Positions 27,201-35,236 of a stretch of 64,000 bases of DNA are shown here, piece after piece; the stretch's first letter is position 1; every line of letters starts with the position of its first letter. This DNA comes from Desulfothermus sp964427155 (GTDB lineage Bacteria; Desulfobacterota; Desulfovibrionia; Desulfovibrionales; Desulfothermaceae). Made by a program: the position numbers and the translations under genes. The notes under the pieces are model-generated. The model made no database searches, was not told the origin of the DNA, and saw only the letters and a program-made list of their open reading frames with translations. The stretch spans positions 62,001 to 126,000 of the forward strand of contig CAYRSC010000016.1 of assembly GCA_964427155.1 (NCBI GenBank). The letters run 5' to 3'.

Positions 27201-27845
27201 ATAGAGGGAAGTGAGAAAAGGCAGGGAAAGGGATTTTATCTTGGAGGAGAAGGTCAGGTGTTTTTTGCAGAGGTCAAATGATAGATAGATGCTTTTGGCA
27301 AAACTGGGCGATGCAAGGACTTCTCCTCTTATTCCATAGGGTGGACCATGTAATATCCTTGCCCTTATGTGATCAAGGTATAGAAGTGGTCTTTTCAGAT
27401 GGAGCATCACCTTCCCATCATCCAATCTAAGACTGGAGATGTATTTGTTTTTCCACGAAAGTAGAGGCAATAGAGACATTGGGGAGGGAGGGGGAGCATT
27501 GCTGTTATGGGAAAGATAGATGTGTGCCAGTGTGTGGTGAATCTCTATCCTTAAAAAAGGTCTTCCCCTTATAAGGTCCCATATCTGGGCGAGGATGTAT
27601 AGTTTTTTGGCCCTTATATCCCTGTGAGAGGACACCATCTCCACAGAGGATATCTCCACTGCTGGTAAGGGGATTATCCGGGGATGCACCCCTTTGAGGT
27701 GGATATTTAATCCAGGATAGCTGGAGGGGAGATCCTGTATGAGGTGGAAGAGGATGGTCCTTCCCCCTGTTTGGACCCCTGCAAGATATAAGGTTAAGGA
27801 GATGGCAGCACACAAAAGGGTCTTTAGTCCACGGTTCACCTGCAC
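24273..27845 (-). CDS. AsmA/TamB-like giant envelope protein
   Basis: This 1190-residue protein has an N-terminal membrane anchor (about residues 8-24), then repetitive beta-rich sequence typical of AsmA/TamB/YhdP (DUF3971-like) bridge proteins. Near the C-terminus (about 1040-1150) is an AsmA-C region: SLRIKAHFPLAQ, GSIRVEMSKGRIYKLTLLSR, LLTIEHSTIIGDTMDIIFHG, then VPVGISGRVEDP-like sequence (LIPVGISGRVEDPKVIPL). These proteins span the periplasm and are thought to carry phospholipids to the outer membrane. The start is a GTG at 27845. DsdA lies 9 bp upstream. Confidence 0.82.
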   Translation of the reverse strand: MQVNRGLKTLLCAAISLTLYLAGVQTGGRTILFHLIQDLPSSYPGLNIHLKGVHPRIIPLPAVEISSVEMVSSHRDIRAKKLYILAQIWDLIRGRPFLRIEIHHTLAHIYLSHNSNAPPPSPMSLLPLLSWKNKYISSLRLDDGKVMLHLKRPLLYLDHIRARILHGPPYGIRGEVLASPSFAKSIYLSFDLCKKHLTFSSKIKSLSLPFLTSLYPQVSTWINHARGINTCIRGTLTREKIYIQVLGTSHSISLTHGCNLRKPSLELSIISPLSSFPGHMNLYIKKLTLLSPYLSLGGEILFSPTDIKVNLFAPLIDYSGFLKEYHRLGLRFHIIDTISRIVSAGKISKFRFYLTKEKHAHLIWGLMGKGNNMQIAIPSIGLSLSRVRGDFEVKHNILYCKGASGRVEGSSFYNADLVLGLNSRIRPFDLKVDTSFNLSHLTQLLMKLQVHRSILSSLNKLEITRGKCKGHVHVWKEKDKFYVEVKARDIIVKGKLAKCNIPFKMDTSLFYLNTYKSIIKTDGIKGKIGTSKIQYMSLLLKTNKKLISIKGQLPNLNILETAIVGHHLFSIPLLDPYIKEGKTSLTLNGLTISYGIPEITSINASGEITKIIFKKKLLQALGALSSNDSSIAIPFTQMEITGGGFSLSTHELSLSNIDLHLKQSHLHLSHALLIRKRGSSCISISGEGRVGQDIQSLLRERIPSLKRINLRPLLKIKRFSIKYGDNQHLNLSIWTLTKDSSLLKLELSKDTHGLRGEIHILQGKREGLYIRCIKRKNKLGISFKGVLTRSMVEGVLLKNPWIKGKIKGDFYLTLSLSPFTVNYFKGSLHLSRIRLPRLPLHVELKQGLVVGGGRNLSLRDLYVICEDNLLNARGEVYLMEGRDSFDIRVRAKEVTLDPIIAALRRYSSRKNSHSLVGRLNIHINTLHLYHREFTDINALIRLREKKTSILLKRAYLCSIPLGGGGEISSRGVNFFVSSKGKKMEVQRVLACLLGEKKRVITGEMDLSLRIKAHFPLAQDNSSCNGICGSIRVEMSKGRIYKLTLLSRILAILNSTEIFFGTLPSLDKEGFAYSSLTSEAKIENGLLTIEHSTIIGDTMDIIFHGKVDIKRDKMDMVAFIAPLKTLDRIVKKIPVIRSLLKGHVLLIPVGISGRVEDPKVIPLSPNAVTSEVFQILKNILTLPFTIFQPAK

Positions 27846-27854
27846 CTCATTGTG

Positions 27855-29120
27855 CTATTTTTGAGCAATCTCTCTTCCCCTGGAGAGCATTTGCTCATAT
27901 TCTTCCTCTGGCACAAGGGAGCCCCCTGTGAGCCAGATGATATGAACACATTCCCTCGCCAGATACCTTTCTGTGAGCACCACCCCTTTTACCCCTGCCC
28001 CAGCAGAAGGTTCTATCTTTATGTCTTCTGTTTTGTTTAAGGCATAAAGGGCCCAGAACATCTCTTCATCGTGCAGGGTGTATCCTCCTGCAGCTACTTT
28101 TTTTATCACTGATAGTGCCAGTGACGAAGGAGAGGGCACCGCAAGTCCGTCTGCCTCGGTGGAAAATTTTATGTTATATCTGGATAAGGAGGGTCTATCC
28201 TCCCCTGTAATAAGTCCCAACATAACACATGGTGCACCAACAGGCTCTGCAACATAGGCCCTTATGGTCTTTCCAAATACACATCTCAATCCAAAGGAGA
28301 TGCCACCAGGTGCGCCGCCCACACCACAGGGTAGATATACACATATAGGAAGAGAAGGGGAAGGATGGATATTCAATGAATCCAACTGGGTCTTTAGATG
28401 GATGGCCGCAACCGAATATCCCAGGAAGAGTTCTTTTGAATGTTCGTCATCTACAAAATATGCAAATCTATCATTTTCACATCTTTCTCTTCCCTTTTTT
28501 ACTGCATAGGAATAGTGGGCATCATGTTCAACTATATTTACTCCATGTCTTTTTAAAAGTTGTTTTTTCCATTGTTTGGCGTCTCTGGACATGTGGACCT
28601 CTGCGTTGAGCCCCAGGGCCCTTGATATTATCCCTACGCTCAACCCGAGGTTACCTGTGGAGCCCACCACTACGGTATATTGAGAAAGAAACCTTTTTAT
28701 AGAGGGGTCTTGTATTATCCGTGTATAATCATCTCCTTGGGAGAGCAGACCTTCTTCCAGGAGTAGTTTTTCTGTAAATTTTAATACCTCGTATATGCCC
28801 CCCCTGGCCTTTATGGAGCCAGCTATTGGGAGGTCACAGTCCATTTTGGCAAATACTCGTCCCCTTATCTCCTGGTTATATCTCTTCTCCAACAGAGGGG
28901 GAAGCCCTTTGAGCTCCCTTAGAGGGGAATCTACTATTCCCCTATGGGTCTGGGGAAAAAGTTTTCTTAAAAGGGGAGCAAATCTCTCCCATCTCTCTTT
29001 GGCCTCCAGGATATGGGAGATGGAGAAGGGTAGGGAACTGGAGGGGGTTCTATCTTGAGAGGATGGATTTTCCCACCAGATCTCTTTTCCCTGCTGGAGC
29101 ATTTTTATCATCTCTTCCAT
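27855..29120 (-). CDS. dsdA: D-serine ammonia-lyase
   Basis: A 421-residue fold-type II PLP enzyme converting D-serine to pyruvate and ammonia. The PLP lysine is in GSIKARGGIYE (Lys104), the phosphate-binding loop is VGSTGNLG (about 151-158), and later PCGVGGAPGGISFGLR (catalytic loop) and AEPVGAPCVMLG match DsdA. E. coli DsdA is about 440 aa, so length fits. No DsdC-type regulator or DsdX transporter is adjacent. It is followed by the AsmA-like gene 9 bp downstream, so co-transcription is likely although no functional link is evident. Confidence 0.93.
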   Translation of the reverse strand: MEEMIKMLQQGKEIWWENPSSQDRTPSSSLPFSISHILEAKERWERFAPLLRKLFPQTHRGIVDSPLRELKGLPPLLEKRYNQEIRGRVFAKMDCDLPIAGSIKARGGIYEVLKFTEKLLLEEGLLSQGDDYTRIIQDPSIKRFLSQYTVVVGSTGNLGLSVGIISRALGLNAEVHMSRDAKQWKKQLLKRHGVNIVEHDAHYSYAVKKGRERCENDRFAYFVDDEHSKELFLGYSVAAIHLKTQLDSLNIHPSPSLPICVYLPCGVGGAPGGISFGLRCVFGKTIRAYVAEPVGAPCVMLGLITGEDRPSLSRYNIKFSTEADGLAVPSPSSLALSVIKKVAAGGYTLHDEEMFWALYALNKTEDIKIEPSAGAGVKGVVLTERYLARECVHIIWLTGGSLVPEEEYEQMLSRGREIAQK

Positions 29121-29871
29121 TGAGGACTCCCCTGTGGATTCTTTTGTAGAATATGTCCTGAGGGCGAAGATAAGATAATTTCCATGGGAAAGGCAAGAGA
29201 ATATCGGGTTTTTTTTGAAGCCTCCATCCCTACCAAAAGAAGTTAAAAGATGAAATGGTAGACTATTTCTTACAGGATTTCAAAACCAATTAAAGAACCT
29301 CAGTGGGAGATTTTAATTGGTATAGGAAGTCAAATAAACTATAAGGGATGATTTTATGCACAACCTCGCCTTGATTTTATTTATCTTGATAAGACAAATA
29401 TATTTTGAAAGGGTTAGATACTAAAAAATATGTCCACTCTAAAGAGGGTTGGGAAGACAGTGCCAGTATTCATATTAACTGCAGTTTTTGAATTCCTCTT
29501 GAGTTTCTGTGGTTTTTAATATATTTTCCCCTTATCAAAAATGAGCCAAGAAACTTAAAGTGGATAATAAAAAAATTCATATCAAAACTCTTCATTACCA
29601 ACGTTATATTCAACAATACTACTTTCCTTTTTATTGAAGGAGAGATATCCTATGTAAAGAAGCCGTCAATGTTTTTTATGTCATCAATAAGGAAGATATC
29701 TTTATAGAAGATGGATAAATAGCGGTTTTAAAAAATTAATTCAAAGAACAATTAGAAAATAATTTACACCATCCCATGGGAAAAATGCAAAATTGTTTTT
29801 TTAAATAAGATGTGCGTAGGGCCAAAGGTAGAGAGGGATAAATGGTTACCAAACGTTGGGCATAATGTTTT
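29121..29871. other. 750-bp AT-rich region without a recognisable gene
   Basis: No open frame of useful length with a start and ribosome-binding site is seen on either strand between dsdA and the EamA transporter. The sequence is AT-rich with frequent stops. It would hold both divergent promoters, and could include decayed gene remnants. I found no tRNA, inverted repeat or known RNA in it. Confidence 0.4.
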
Positions 29872-30735
29872 ATGAGGCTTATTTCTGAATTGGTACTTTT
29901 ATGTGTCTCTTTTATATGGGGGGTGACCTTTACCGTGGTAAAGGATGCGATCTCCCATGTGGATGTGTTTATATTCCTTTTTCAGCGTTTTCTCTTGGCA
30001 TTTGTCCTTTTTATTCCCATAATCCTATTTTTAAAAAAGGAGTTTAATCTCCTTACATTAAAATATGGAACTATTCTTGGAGTCCTCTTATTTTCTGCCT
30101 ATGCCTTTCAGACTATTGGTTTGAAATATACCACTGCTTCTAATGCGGCCTTTATAACAGGGGTAAATGTAATCTTTGTGCCCCTGCTAAATACCCTGAT
30201 TTTTAAGAGGGAGATATCCCTATCTGCGAAAATAGGGGCAGTTGTGGCCTGGGTAGGTCTTAGTCTGTTATCGGTTGGTCCCCATCTTCACATGAATAAG
30301 GGGGATGTGATTGTATTGTTGTGTGCCCTGGCAGTGGCCTTACATATAATATATACAGAGAGGGTGACCTGTAGCCATAATCCTGTGTTGTTAGCGGCCA
30401 TTCAGATGGGGGTTATAGCCCTTTTTTCTGGCATTACTTCCATCTTTATGGGGGAGGGGACCTCTCTTATGAGGGTCATCCCTTCCACCTTGGGGGCCCT
30501 TTTGTTGTGCGCAGTGTTTGCCTCTGCCTTTGCCTTTTGGGCCCAGACATATTTTCAGAGGTTTACCTCTGCCACCAGGACGGCCATTATCTTTACTGCA
30601 GAGCCCCTTTTTGGTGCACTTTATGCGCATTTTTTTGGAGGAGAGGCCCTTGGAGGTTTTCAGATACTGGGTGGGGGTCTCATTGTAGGGGGGATGATTA
30701 TATCAGAACTGGGGAACCTTGATAAGGCTAAATAG
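29872..30735 (+). CDS. EamA/DMT superfamily transporter
   Basis: The 287-residue protein contains about ten hydrophobic segments in two EamA halves, beginning LISELVLLCVSFIWGVTFTV, with the repeat motif seen again near AVFASAFAFWAQTYFQRFTS. Such proteins export small metabolites or amino-acid-like compounds; the substrate is not predictable. The closing GGEALGGFQILGGGLIVGGM is typical. Confidence 0.88.
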   Translation: MRLISELVLLCVSFIWGVTFTVVKDAISHVDVFIFLFQRFLLAFVLFIPIILFLKKEFNLLTLKYGTILGVLLFSAYAFQTIGLKYTTASNAAFITGVNVIFVPLLNTLIFKREISLSAKIGAVVAWVGLSLLSVGPHLHMNKGDVIVLLCALAVALHIIYTERVTCSHNPVLLAAIQMGVIALFSGITSIFMGEGTSLMRVIPSTLGALLLCAVFASAFAFWAQTYFQRFTSATRTAIIFTAEPLFGALYAHFFGGEALGGFQILGGGLIVGGMIISELGNLDKAK

Positions 30736-30821
30736 AGAGCTATGGGAGTATTTAGACTTTACAGGGGAAGGGTTCTAACTTATGAACCAATAGGAGAAGG
30801 AAAAAAATAGGAGGTTTTATC

Positions 30822-31310
30822 ATGTCCATAGAGATAATAGAGACCACAGAGGTCCCCCAGCTAGATAGGGGTTATGTTATATCCATTGTAATAAAGAATT
30901 TTAAACAGCACAGGGATGTGGATGTGCATCTCTTTAGGCCTTCCTGGGACCCAGAGGAGTATCAGGCATACGACTGGCCTGACATTGTGGGCAATCCCCT
31001 TCCCGGTGTGGATAAGATAGACCCTATCTCCAGTAGAAAGGTTTTACTGGAGACCTTTACCCGGCAGGAGAAGGATACCATAGTGGAGTATCTAAAGGAT
31101 AGATACAATACTCGCTTAAAGAGGATAAGGGTAGGTATCATTTATCTTCCCATTCCCCTTGGGCTGGTTGCCCTCTCTGAGATAGAGCCTCAGGGGGAGA
31201 TAGGGATTATAAAATTTGAAGAGATCCCCAACTATCCCCTCTCATTCCCCTTTCATGGACTATATAATCTCGCCCAGCATCCCCTGGTGGAGGGGAGTGG
31301 AACTGATTAA
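30822..31310 (+). CDS. Conserved hypothetical protein
   Basis: A 162-residue cytoplasmic protein with no signal peptide. It contains the segments YVISIVIKNFKQHRDVDVHL, RVGIIYLPIPLGLVALSEIE and IIKFEEIPNYPLSFPF. I recognise no family or catalytic motif. The ATG has a good ribosome-binding site (AATAGGAGG, 8 bp before). The gene ends in a 4-bp overlap with the convergent APS-reductase-like gene. Confidence 0.6.
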   Translation: MSIEIIETTEVPQLDRGYVISIVIKNFKQHRDVDVHLFRPSWDPEEYQAYDWPDIVGNPLPGVDKIDPISSRKVLLETFTRQEKDTIVEYLKDRYNTRLKRIRVGIIYLPIPLGLVALSEIEPQGEIGIIKFEEIPNYPLSFPFHGLYNLAQHPLVEGSGTD

Positions 31311-31996
31311 AAATACCCCATACTGTGGAGTAGAGAGAGGGTCTTTTCCTTGTTGGGATTTCTCCCATCCCTTTCTGAAGATATAGAGGGACTGGTGCAG
31401 GGGATACAATCAATGGATCGGTATCCCCTGTTATATAGCTCGCAGTAGGGTATTGAGTGCATAATGTGGAATGTCCATACATCTGACTCTCTCCAGTGAA
31501 GGATGGGATTTATCTGGAGATAGGGGGGATGATCTCTGGGCTCTTTCCATTTCCGCTCCTCTCTTGCTGGAGTTTCATCTCCCCTTACCCCTGTATATAT
31601 GACCTTTATGCCATGTTTTAATATTGCCTCATGCAAGGGCCTTACCTTGAGGTCTCTGCAACACCTTAGCACATCTGTCTTTGGATAGCGGGAAAGGTCC
31701 ACCCGCGGAGAGAAGGTCTCTAGATCCACCTGTAATTTCTTACCTATTATCTCAAGGGTGTTATATATCTCTGGAAAGGTGAAACCTGTATCTATAAAGA
31801 TTGCCTTTATGGGAGCCTCTGCTTTTCTCTGCTTTAGATAGAGATGCCAGAGGTAGAGGACACACGTGGAGTCTTTTCCTCCAGTCCATGCCACAACTAT
31901 ATCTTTTTCTGGATAGCTACTGGTTATCTCGTCAAAGTAGGAATAGGTGAGTGATATCTTATCTTCCAGGCTCTTCATGGGATTGCCCCATACCAT
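31307..31996 (-). CDS. APS/PAPS-reductase-like (CysH family) protein without catalytic motif
   Basis: The 229-residue (or 223 from Met7) protein is a PP-loop member (AWTGGKDST, about residues 36-44). Cys112-Cys113 in RCCRDLKVRPL and Cys197/Cys200 in DCIPCTSP match the four cysteines that bind the [4Fe-4S] cluster of bacterial-type APS reductases. The C-terminus, however, ends KTLSLLHSMGYF and lacks the E-C-G-[IL]-H catalytic motif, so it is unlikely to reduce APS in the usual way. Relatives without this motif may act in other nucleotide-activated sulfur or phosphate chemistry. The preceding gene (106 aa) is on the same strand. Confidence 0.8.
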   Translation of the reverse strand: MVWGNPMKSLEDKISLTYSYFDEITSSYPEKDIVVAWTGGKDSTCVLYLWHLYLKQRKAEAPIKAIFIDTGFTFPEIYNTLEIIGKKLQVDLETFSPRVDLSRYPKTDVLRCCRDLKVRPLHEAILKHGIKVIYTGVRGDETPAREERKWKEPRDHPPYLQINPILHWRESDVWTFHIMHSIPYCELYNRGYRSIDCIPCTSPSISSERDGRNPNKEKTLSLLHSMGYF

Positions 31997-32006
31997 TTAT
32001 CGTCAT

Positions 32007-32327
32007 CTAGTCATCTCCGCCATCTCCATCGTCTCCTCCGTCATCATATCCATCATCCTCGCTATAGTCCTCTTGAGATTCTTCCTCTCTGTCGTCTTCC
32101 CCCTCTCCTTCATACTCTACTGCATCCTCGTCATAGATATAGTCATCATAATCGCGATCATCATATTCCCGATCTGACCAGAAGGTGTTGTCATAACGGC
32201 TCCTGCTTATACCCCGGCGGGATATCCGTGAGGGGTGAGGCTGTTTTGATCCCCCAAATATCTTTTTCAATATCCCTAATACTGCCCCTCCTCCCAAGAC
32301 CGCTGCTACTATCCACGCTATCTTCAT
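32007..32327 (-). CDS. Small membrane protein with very acidic tail
   Basis: A 106-residue protein with an N-terminal hydrophobic segment (about residues 3-22, IAWIVAAVLGGGAVLGILKK), a basic linker with Arg/Ser, and a C-terminal half (about 55-106) made almost only of Asp, Glu, Gly and Tyr, ending GGDDGDGGDD. It may bind cations or basic partners at the membrane. The low-complexity tail makes gene status less certain, but it starts behind GGAGATG and lies in line with the CysH-like gene. Confidence 0.5.
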   Translation of the reverse strand: MKIAWIVAAVLGGGAVLGILKKIFGGSKQPHPSRISRRGISRSRYDNTFWSDREYDDRDYDDYIYDEDAVEYEGEGEDDREEESQEDYSEDDGYDDGGDDGDGGDD

Positions 32328-32352
32328 CTCATCTCCTTATGTGTTTGTATTA

Positions 32353-32815
32353 CCGGGAGCTGGGAGTAAGCCGGGTTCTGTTTCAAGGTCGTCATTCATC
32401 TGGGACAGGGATTTCTCCCTGCCTCAAGCGACCCACCCGGAGGCATGGGTCGGGCCAACCCACAGCGCCCCCCTATTTGGTCTTGCTCCAGACGGGGTTT
32501 ACCTAGCCTACTGCGTCACCGCAGTAGCTGGTGGGCTCTTACCCCACCTTTTCACCCTTACCCCACACCCACCTTATATGAGACCTTAATGTAGCAACCC
32601 CTCAAATCACGTTATAAGGGGAATTAAACTCAAAAAATTAGACCACCCCTTTTTTCAGTCACACACAAGGTGGGTGTGGGGCGGTCTGTTTTCTGTGGCA
32701 CTTTCCGGGGATCACTCCCCCTGGGCGTTACCCAGCGTCCTGCCCTGTGGAGCCCGGACTTTCCTCCCCCTGAAGAAGGATATCCCTCAGGGAGCGACGA
32801 CCCTCCAGCTCCCGG
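32353..32815 (-). ncRNA. rnpB: RNase P RNA with enlarged P12 region
   Basis: Read on the reverse strand, the ends pair as P1 (CCGGGAGCTGG with CCAGCTCCCGG). The conserved 5' block GAGGAAAGTCCGGGCTCC is at about 32767-32750, and the 3' block ACAGAACCCGGCTTA near 32365-32380. An internal AGAGCCCACC block is also present. This is the catalytic RNA of RNase P, which matures tRNA 5' ends. At about 463 nt it is longer than the usual 350-400; the extra length is a 15-bp stem (32667-32681 with 32561-32575) enclosing about 91 nt. A weak promoter candidate lies upstream (32830-32857). Confidence 0.95.
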
Positions 32816-32953
32816 TCAACCACTACCATCTATTAAAACAATAACACCAGAGACCAATTATTATCAAAATGCCCTGGTTTGACAAGAAGATTTTGCAATA
32901 TAACCCCATTTGTTTTCCTGGGATTATTTGTGGTGCTTTGGTAAAATTTTTTC

Positions 32954-32981
32954 TTGACTTTTTATTTTTTATTAACATAAA
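32954..32981 (+). promoter_or_regulatory. Candidate promoter for the TonB-CobN operon
   Basis: TTGACT (32954-32959) and CATAAA (32976-32981) are spaced by 16 bp in an AT-rich stretch about 60 bp before the receptor ATG. No cobalamin riboswitch signature (GCCACTG, AGACCTGCC-like) or clear Fur box is present in the 226-bp gap behind rnpB. Confidence 0.35.
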
Positions 32982-33041
32982 AAGCAGATTTATAAAATTT
33001 AGTAACACTTTCTATTTAAAAATAGCAAAAAGGAGGAGTGA

Positions 33042-35234
33042 ATGAGGGCTATTTTAAAATTTCTTTCGTTAATTATTGTGGGATATATATTTCTAATGGT
33101 CAATAATTCCTATTGTGAGGTGGTGAGGGATTCCCTTGAGGATATGGTGGTCATAGCCACCAAGACCCAGGAGAGGATAGAAGATGCCCCAGGAGATATT
33201 ACTATTATAACCAGAAAGGAGCTATTATCTCAACATATACAGACCATTGATGACGCCCTGAACCATCTGTCAGGCATATATTTTAAGCGGACCAAAGGGC
33301 TTATGGATACCACAGCCGCAATACGGATGAGGGGCTTTTCCGGGGATAAATATTGTCTCATCCTCCTGGATGGACAGCCCTTAAACGATGCTTATACAGG
33401 AGCGGTTCCCTGGGCAAATATACCTATCTCCAATATTGAAAAAATAGAGATAATTCGGGGAGGGGCCTCTTCTCTTTATGGGGGAAATGCAATGGCAGGG
33501 GTGATAAATATTATTACCTCCTCTCCTAAAAGATTTTCCATCTCCGCCTCTGTTGGATATGGGAGCCATGAGACTACAAGAGGGGGATTCTTTATGTCCC
33601 TTCCTGTCCAAGACAGGTTATTTCTTTCCCTTGATTATGAGGCTCAAACAACGCGTGGATATGTAACCTCTCCTGTGAGACGTACTATTTCTGCAGGTAC
33701 GGGAAATGTCTATGGGGGCTATCTCATGAAAGACCCCTATGGCTCCTCCAAGTACTGGGTAGTAGGGGATAAGGGAGACAATGGGGGAGGGCGAGATGTC
33801 CTGAGTGCAAAGGCACGATATATGCTTCCCTCAGGGGGAGATCTTATCCTATCTGCAACCACAGGAAGGTATTTTTATAAGTACTATCCTCCCCATACCT
33901 ATATGGGTACCTTTGGAAATTCCACTACAGCGGCCATTGCTGGAGTGGCATCAAAGGCATCTTTTAAACCCAATGATTTTATCTCCTATACAGGCATAGG
34001 AGAAAAGGAGAGCCAAATACTATCATTAAGCGCTAATAAACAGATAGGCAAAATGACCTTCTCCACTGAGTTAGGGGCAGTTATTTCAGACAACAAATAC
34101 ACCCTGGAGACTGGAAGAAATATGGATTTTTATGATAATTCTCCAGGAAAACTGTCTTCTACCACCAGTGAAGCCTCATACGGAGAGTTTAAGATAAGTC
34201 TTTCCCCCACCCCCTTACATCTATTGGTGGGAGGGGTCTCATTTAAGATGGAGGATTCTGATACCAGCGAATATCCCATCCCCTTTTATCGTAGTTTCTC
34301 AGGGAGGGGTGGAATGCGTTTTCACTGTGGAGGACAGTCCCATACCATTGGTGTATTCCTGGAGGATCAGTGGAAGATAGCAGAACCATTCTCCATTTAT
34401 CTGGGGGCTCGCTATGATATATGGCGAGTTTATAATGGATATTCCGGCGTCCCAGGAAGTGAAATATATTATAAATCCAATAGCGAGTCCCATTTAAGTC
34501 CAAAATTATCTATGGTCTATAAGGTGTTTAAATATACCACCCTGCGCGCCTCTGTGGGAGAGTCCTTTCGTCCTCCCACCATCTATGAACTATACAGGAC
34601 ATGGACCTCGTGGGGCACCACCTATAAGAGTAATCCCTTCTTAAAACCAGAAACTGTCTGGACATACGAGGTTGGGATACAGCAATCCCTGTTTGAGGGA
34701 CGAACCAATATCTCTGTGACCTCCTTTTATAATGATATAACTGACCTTATCTATTCCAGACAGGTGGGAACCACCAAGGAAAAGGTAAATGCGGCAAAAG
34801 GAAGGACATATGGGGTGGAGGTGGAACTGGGACAAAGGTTGTTTGACTGGTTAAAGATATGGGGCAATCTTACTTATACCAATGCAAAGATAGTGGACAA
34901 TCCTGTGGATCCCTTGACTGAGGGGAAAAAGGTCACAGGGATTCCCTCCCTTATGTGGAATCTGGGTGCTGTTGCCACCACTGATAAGATAACCTTCTCC
35001 CTCCAGGGACGATATTTTTCTAAGATATATACTGACGCCTATAACAGGGATACAGAAGATGGGGTGTATGGCTCATATGAGCCTGCACTTTTCCTGGATT
35101 CCAAACTTTCTATTCGTCCCATTCCACACTTTGAGATATCACTTAGTGTGGATAACCTCTTAAATAAGAGATTTTATGAATACTATCACCTGGATGGGAG
35201 AACCTATCTACTTGAACTTACCTATAGATATTAA
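33042..35234 (+). CDS. TonB-dependent outer membrane receptor
   Basis: The 730-residue protein has a signal peptide (residues 1 to about 25), a TonB-box-like DMVVIATKT segment, a plug domain (ITIITRKELLSQHIQTIDDA, YCLILLDGQPLNDAYTG, IEIIRGGASSLYGGNAMAGV) and a 22-strand barrel ending in aromatic residues (LLELTYRY). It takes up a bulky ligand, for example a corrinoid, haem or siderophore, using TonB-transmitted energy. The layout resembles BtuB, but the ligand cannot be told. It heads a seven-gene operon with ABC importer and CobN-like chelatase, which points to a metal-tetrapyrrole or free-metal complex. The ribosome-binding site is AAAAAGGAGGAG. Confidence 0.92.
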   Translation: MRAILKFLSLIIVGYIFLMVNNSYCEVVRDSLEDMVVIATKTQERIEDAPGDITIITRKELLSQHIQTIDDALNHLSGIYFKRTKGLMDTTAAIRMRGFSGDKYCLILLDGQPLNDAYTGAVPWANIPISNIEKIEIIRGGASSLYGGNAMAGVINIITSSPKRFSISASVGYGSHETTRGGFFMSLPVQDRLFLSLDYEAQTTRGYVTSPVRRTISAGTGNVYGGYLMKDPYGSSKYWVVGDKGDNGGGRDVLSAKARYMLPSGGDLILSATTGRYFYKYYPPHTYMGTFGNSTTAAIAGVASKASFKPNDFISYTGIGEKESQILSLSANKQIGKMTFSTELGAVISDNKYTLETGRNMDFYDNSPGKLSSTTSEASYGEFKISLSPTPLHLLVGGVSFKMEDSDTSEYPIPFYRSFSGRGGMRFHCGGQSHTIGVFLEDQWKIAEPFSIYLGARYDIWRVYNGYSGVPGSEIYYKSNSESHLSPKLSMVYKVFKYTTLRASVGESFRPPTIYELYRTWTSWGTTYKSNPFLKPETVWTYEVGIQQSLFEGRTNISVTSFYNDITDLIYSRQVGTTKEKVNAAKGRTYGVEVELGQRLFDWLKIWGNLTYTNAKIVDNPVDPLTEGKKVTGIPSLMWNLGAVATTDKITFSLQGRYFSKIYTDAYNRDTEDGVYGSYEPALFLDSKLSIRPIPHFEISLSVDNLLNKRFYEYYHLDGRTYLLELTYRY

Positions 35235-35236
35235 AG

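Noticed and set aside
32154..32340. Forward open frames over the acidic-tail gene
   Set aside because: They are shadows of a low-complexity Asp/Glu tract and lack a supported start.
32816..33041. Possible cobalamin riboswitch before the TonB operon
   Set aside because: None of the B12 aptamer blocks is present; only AT-rich sequence with a weak promoter is seen.
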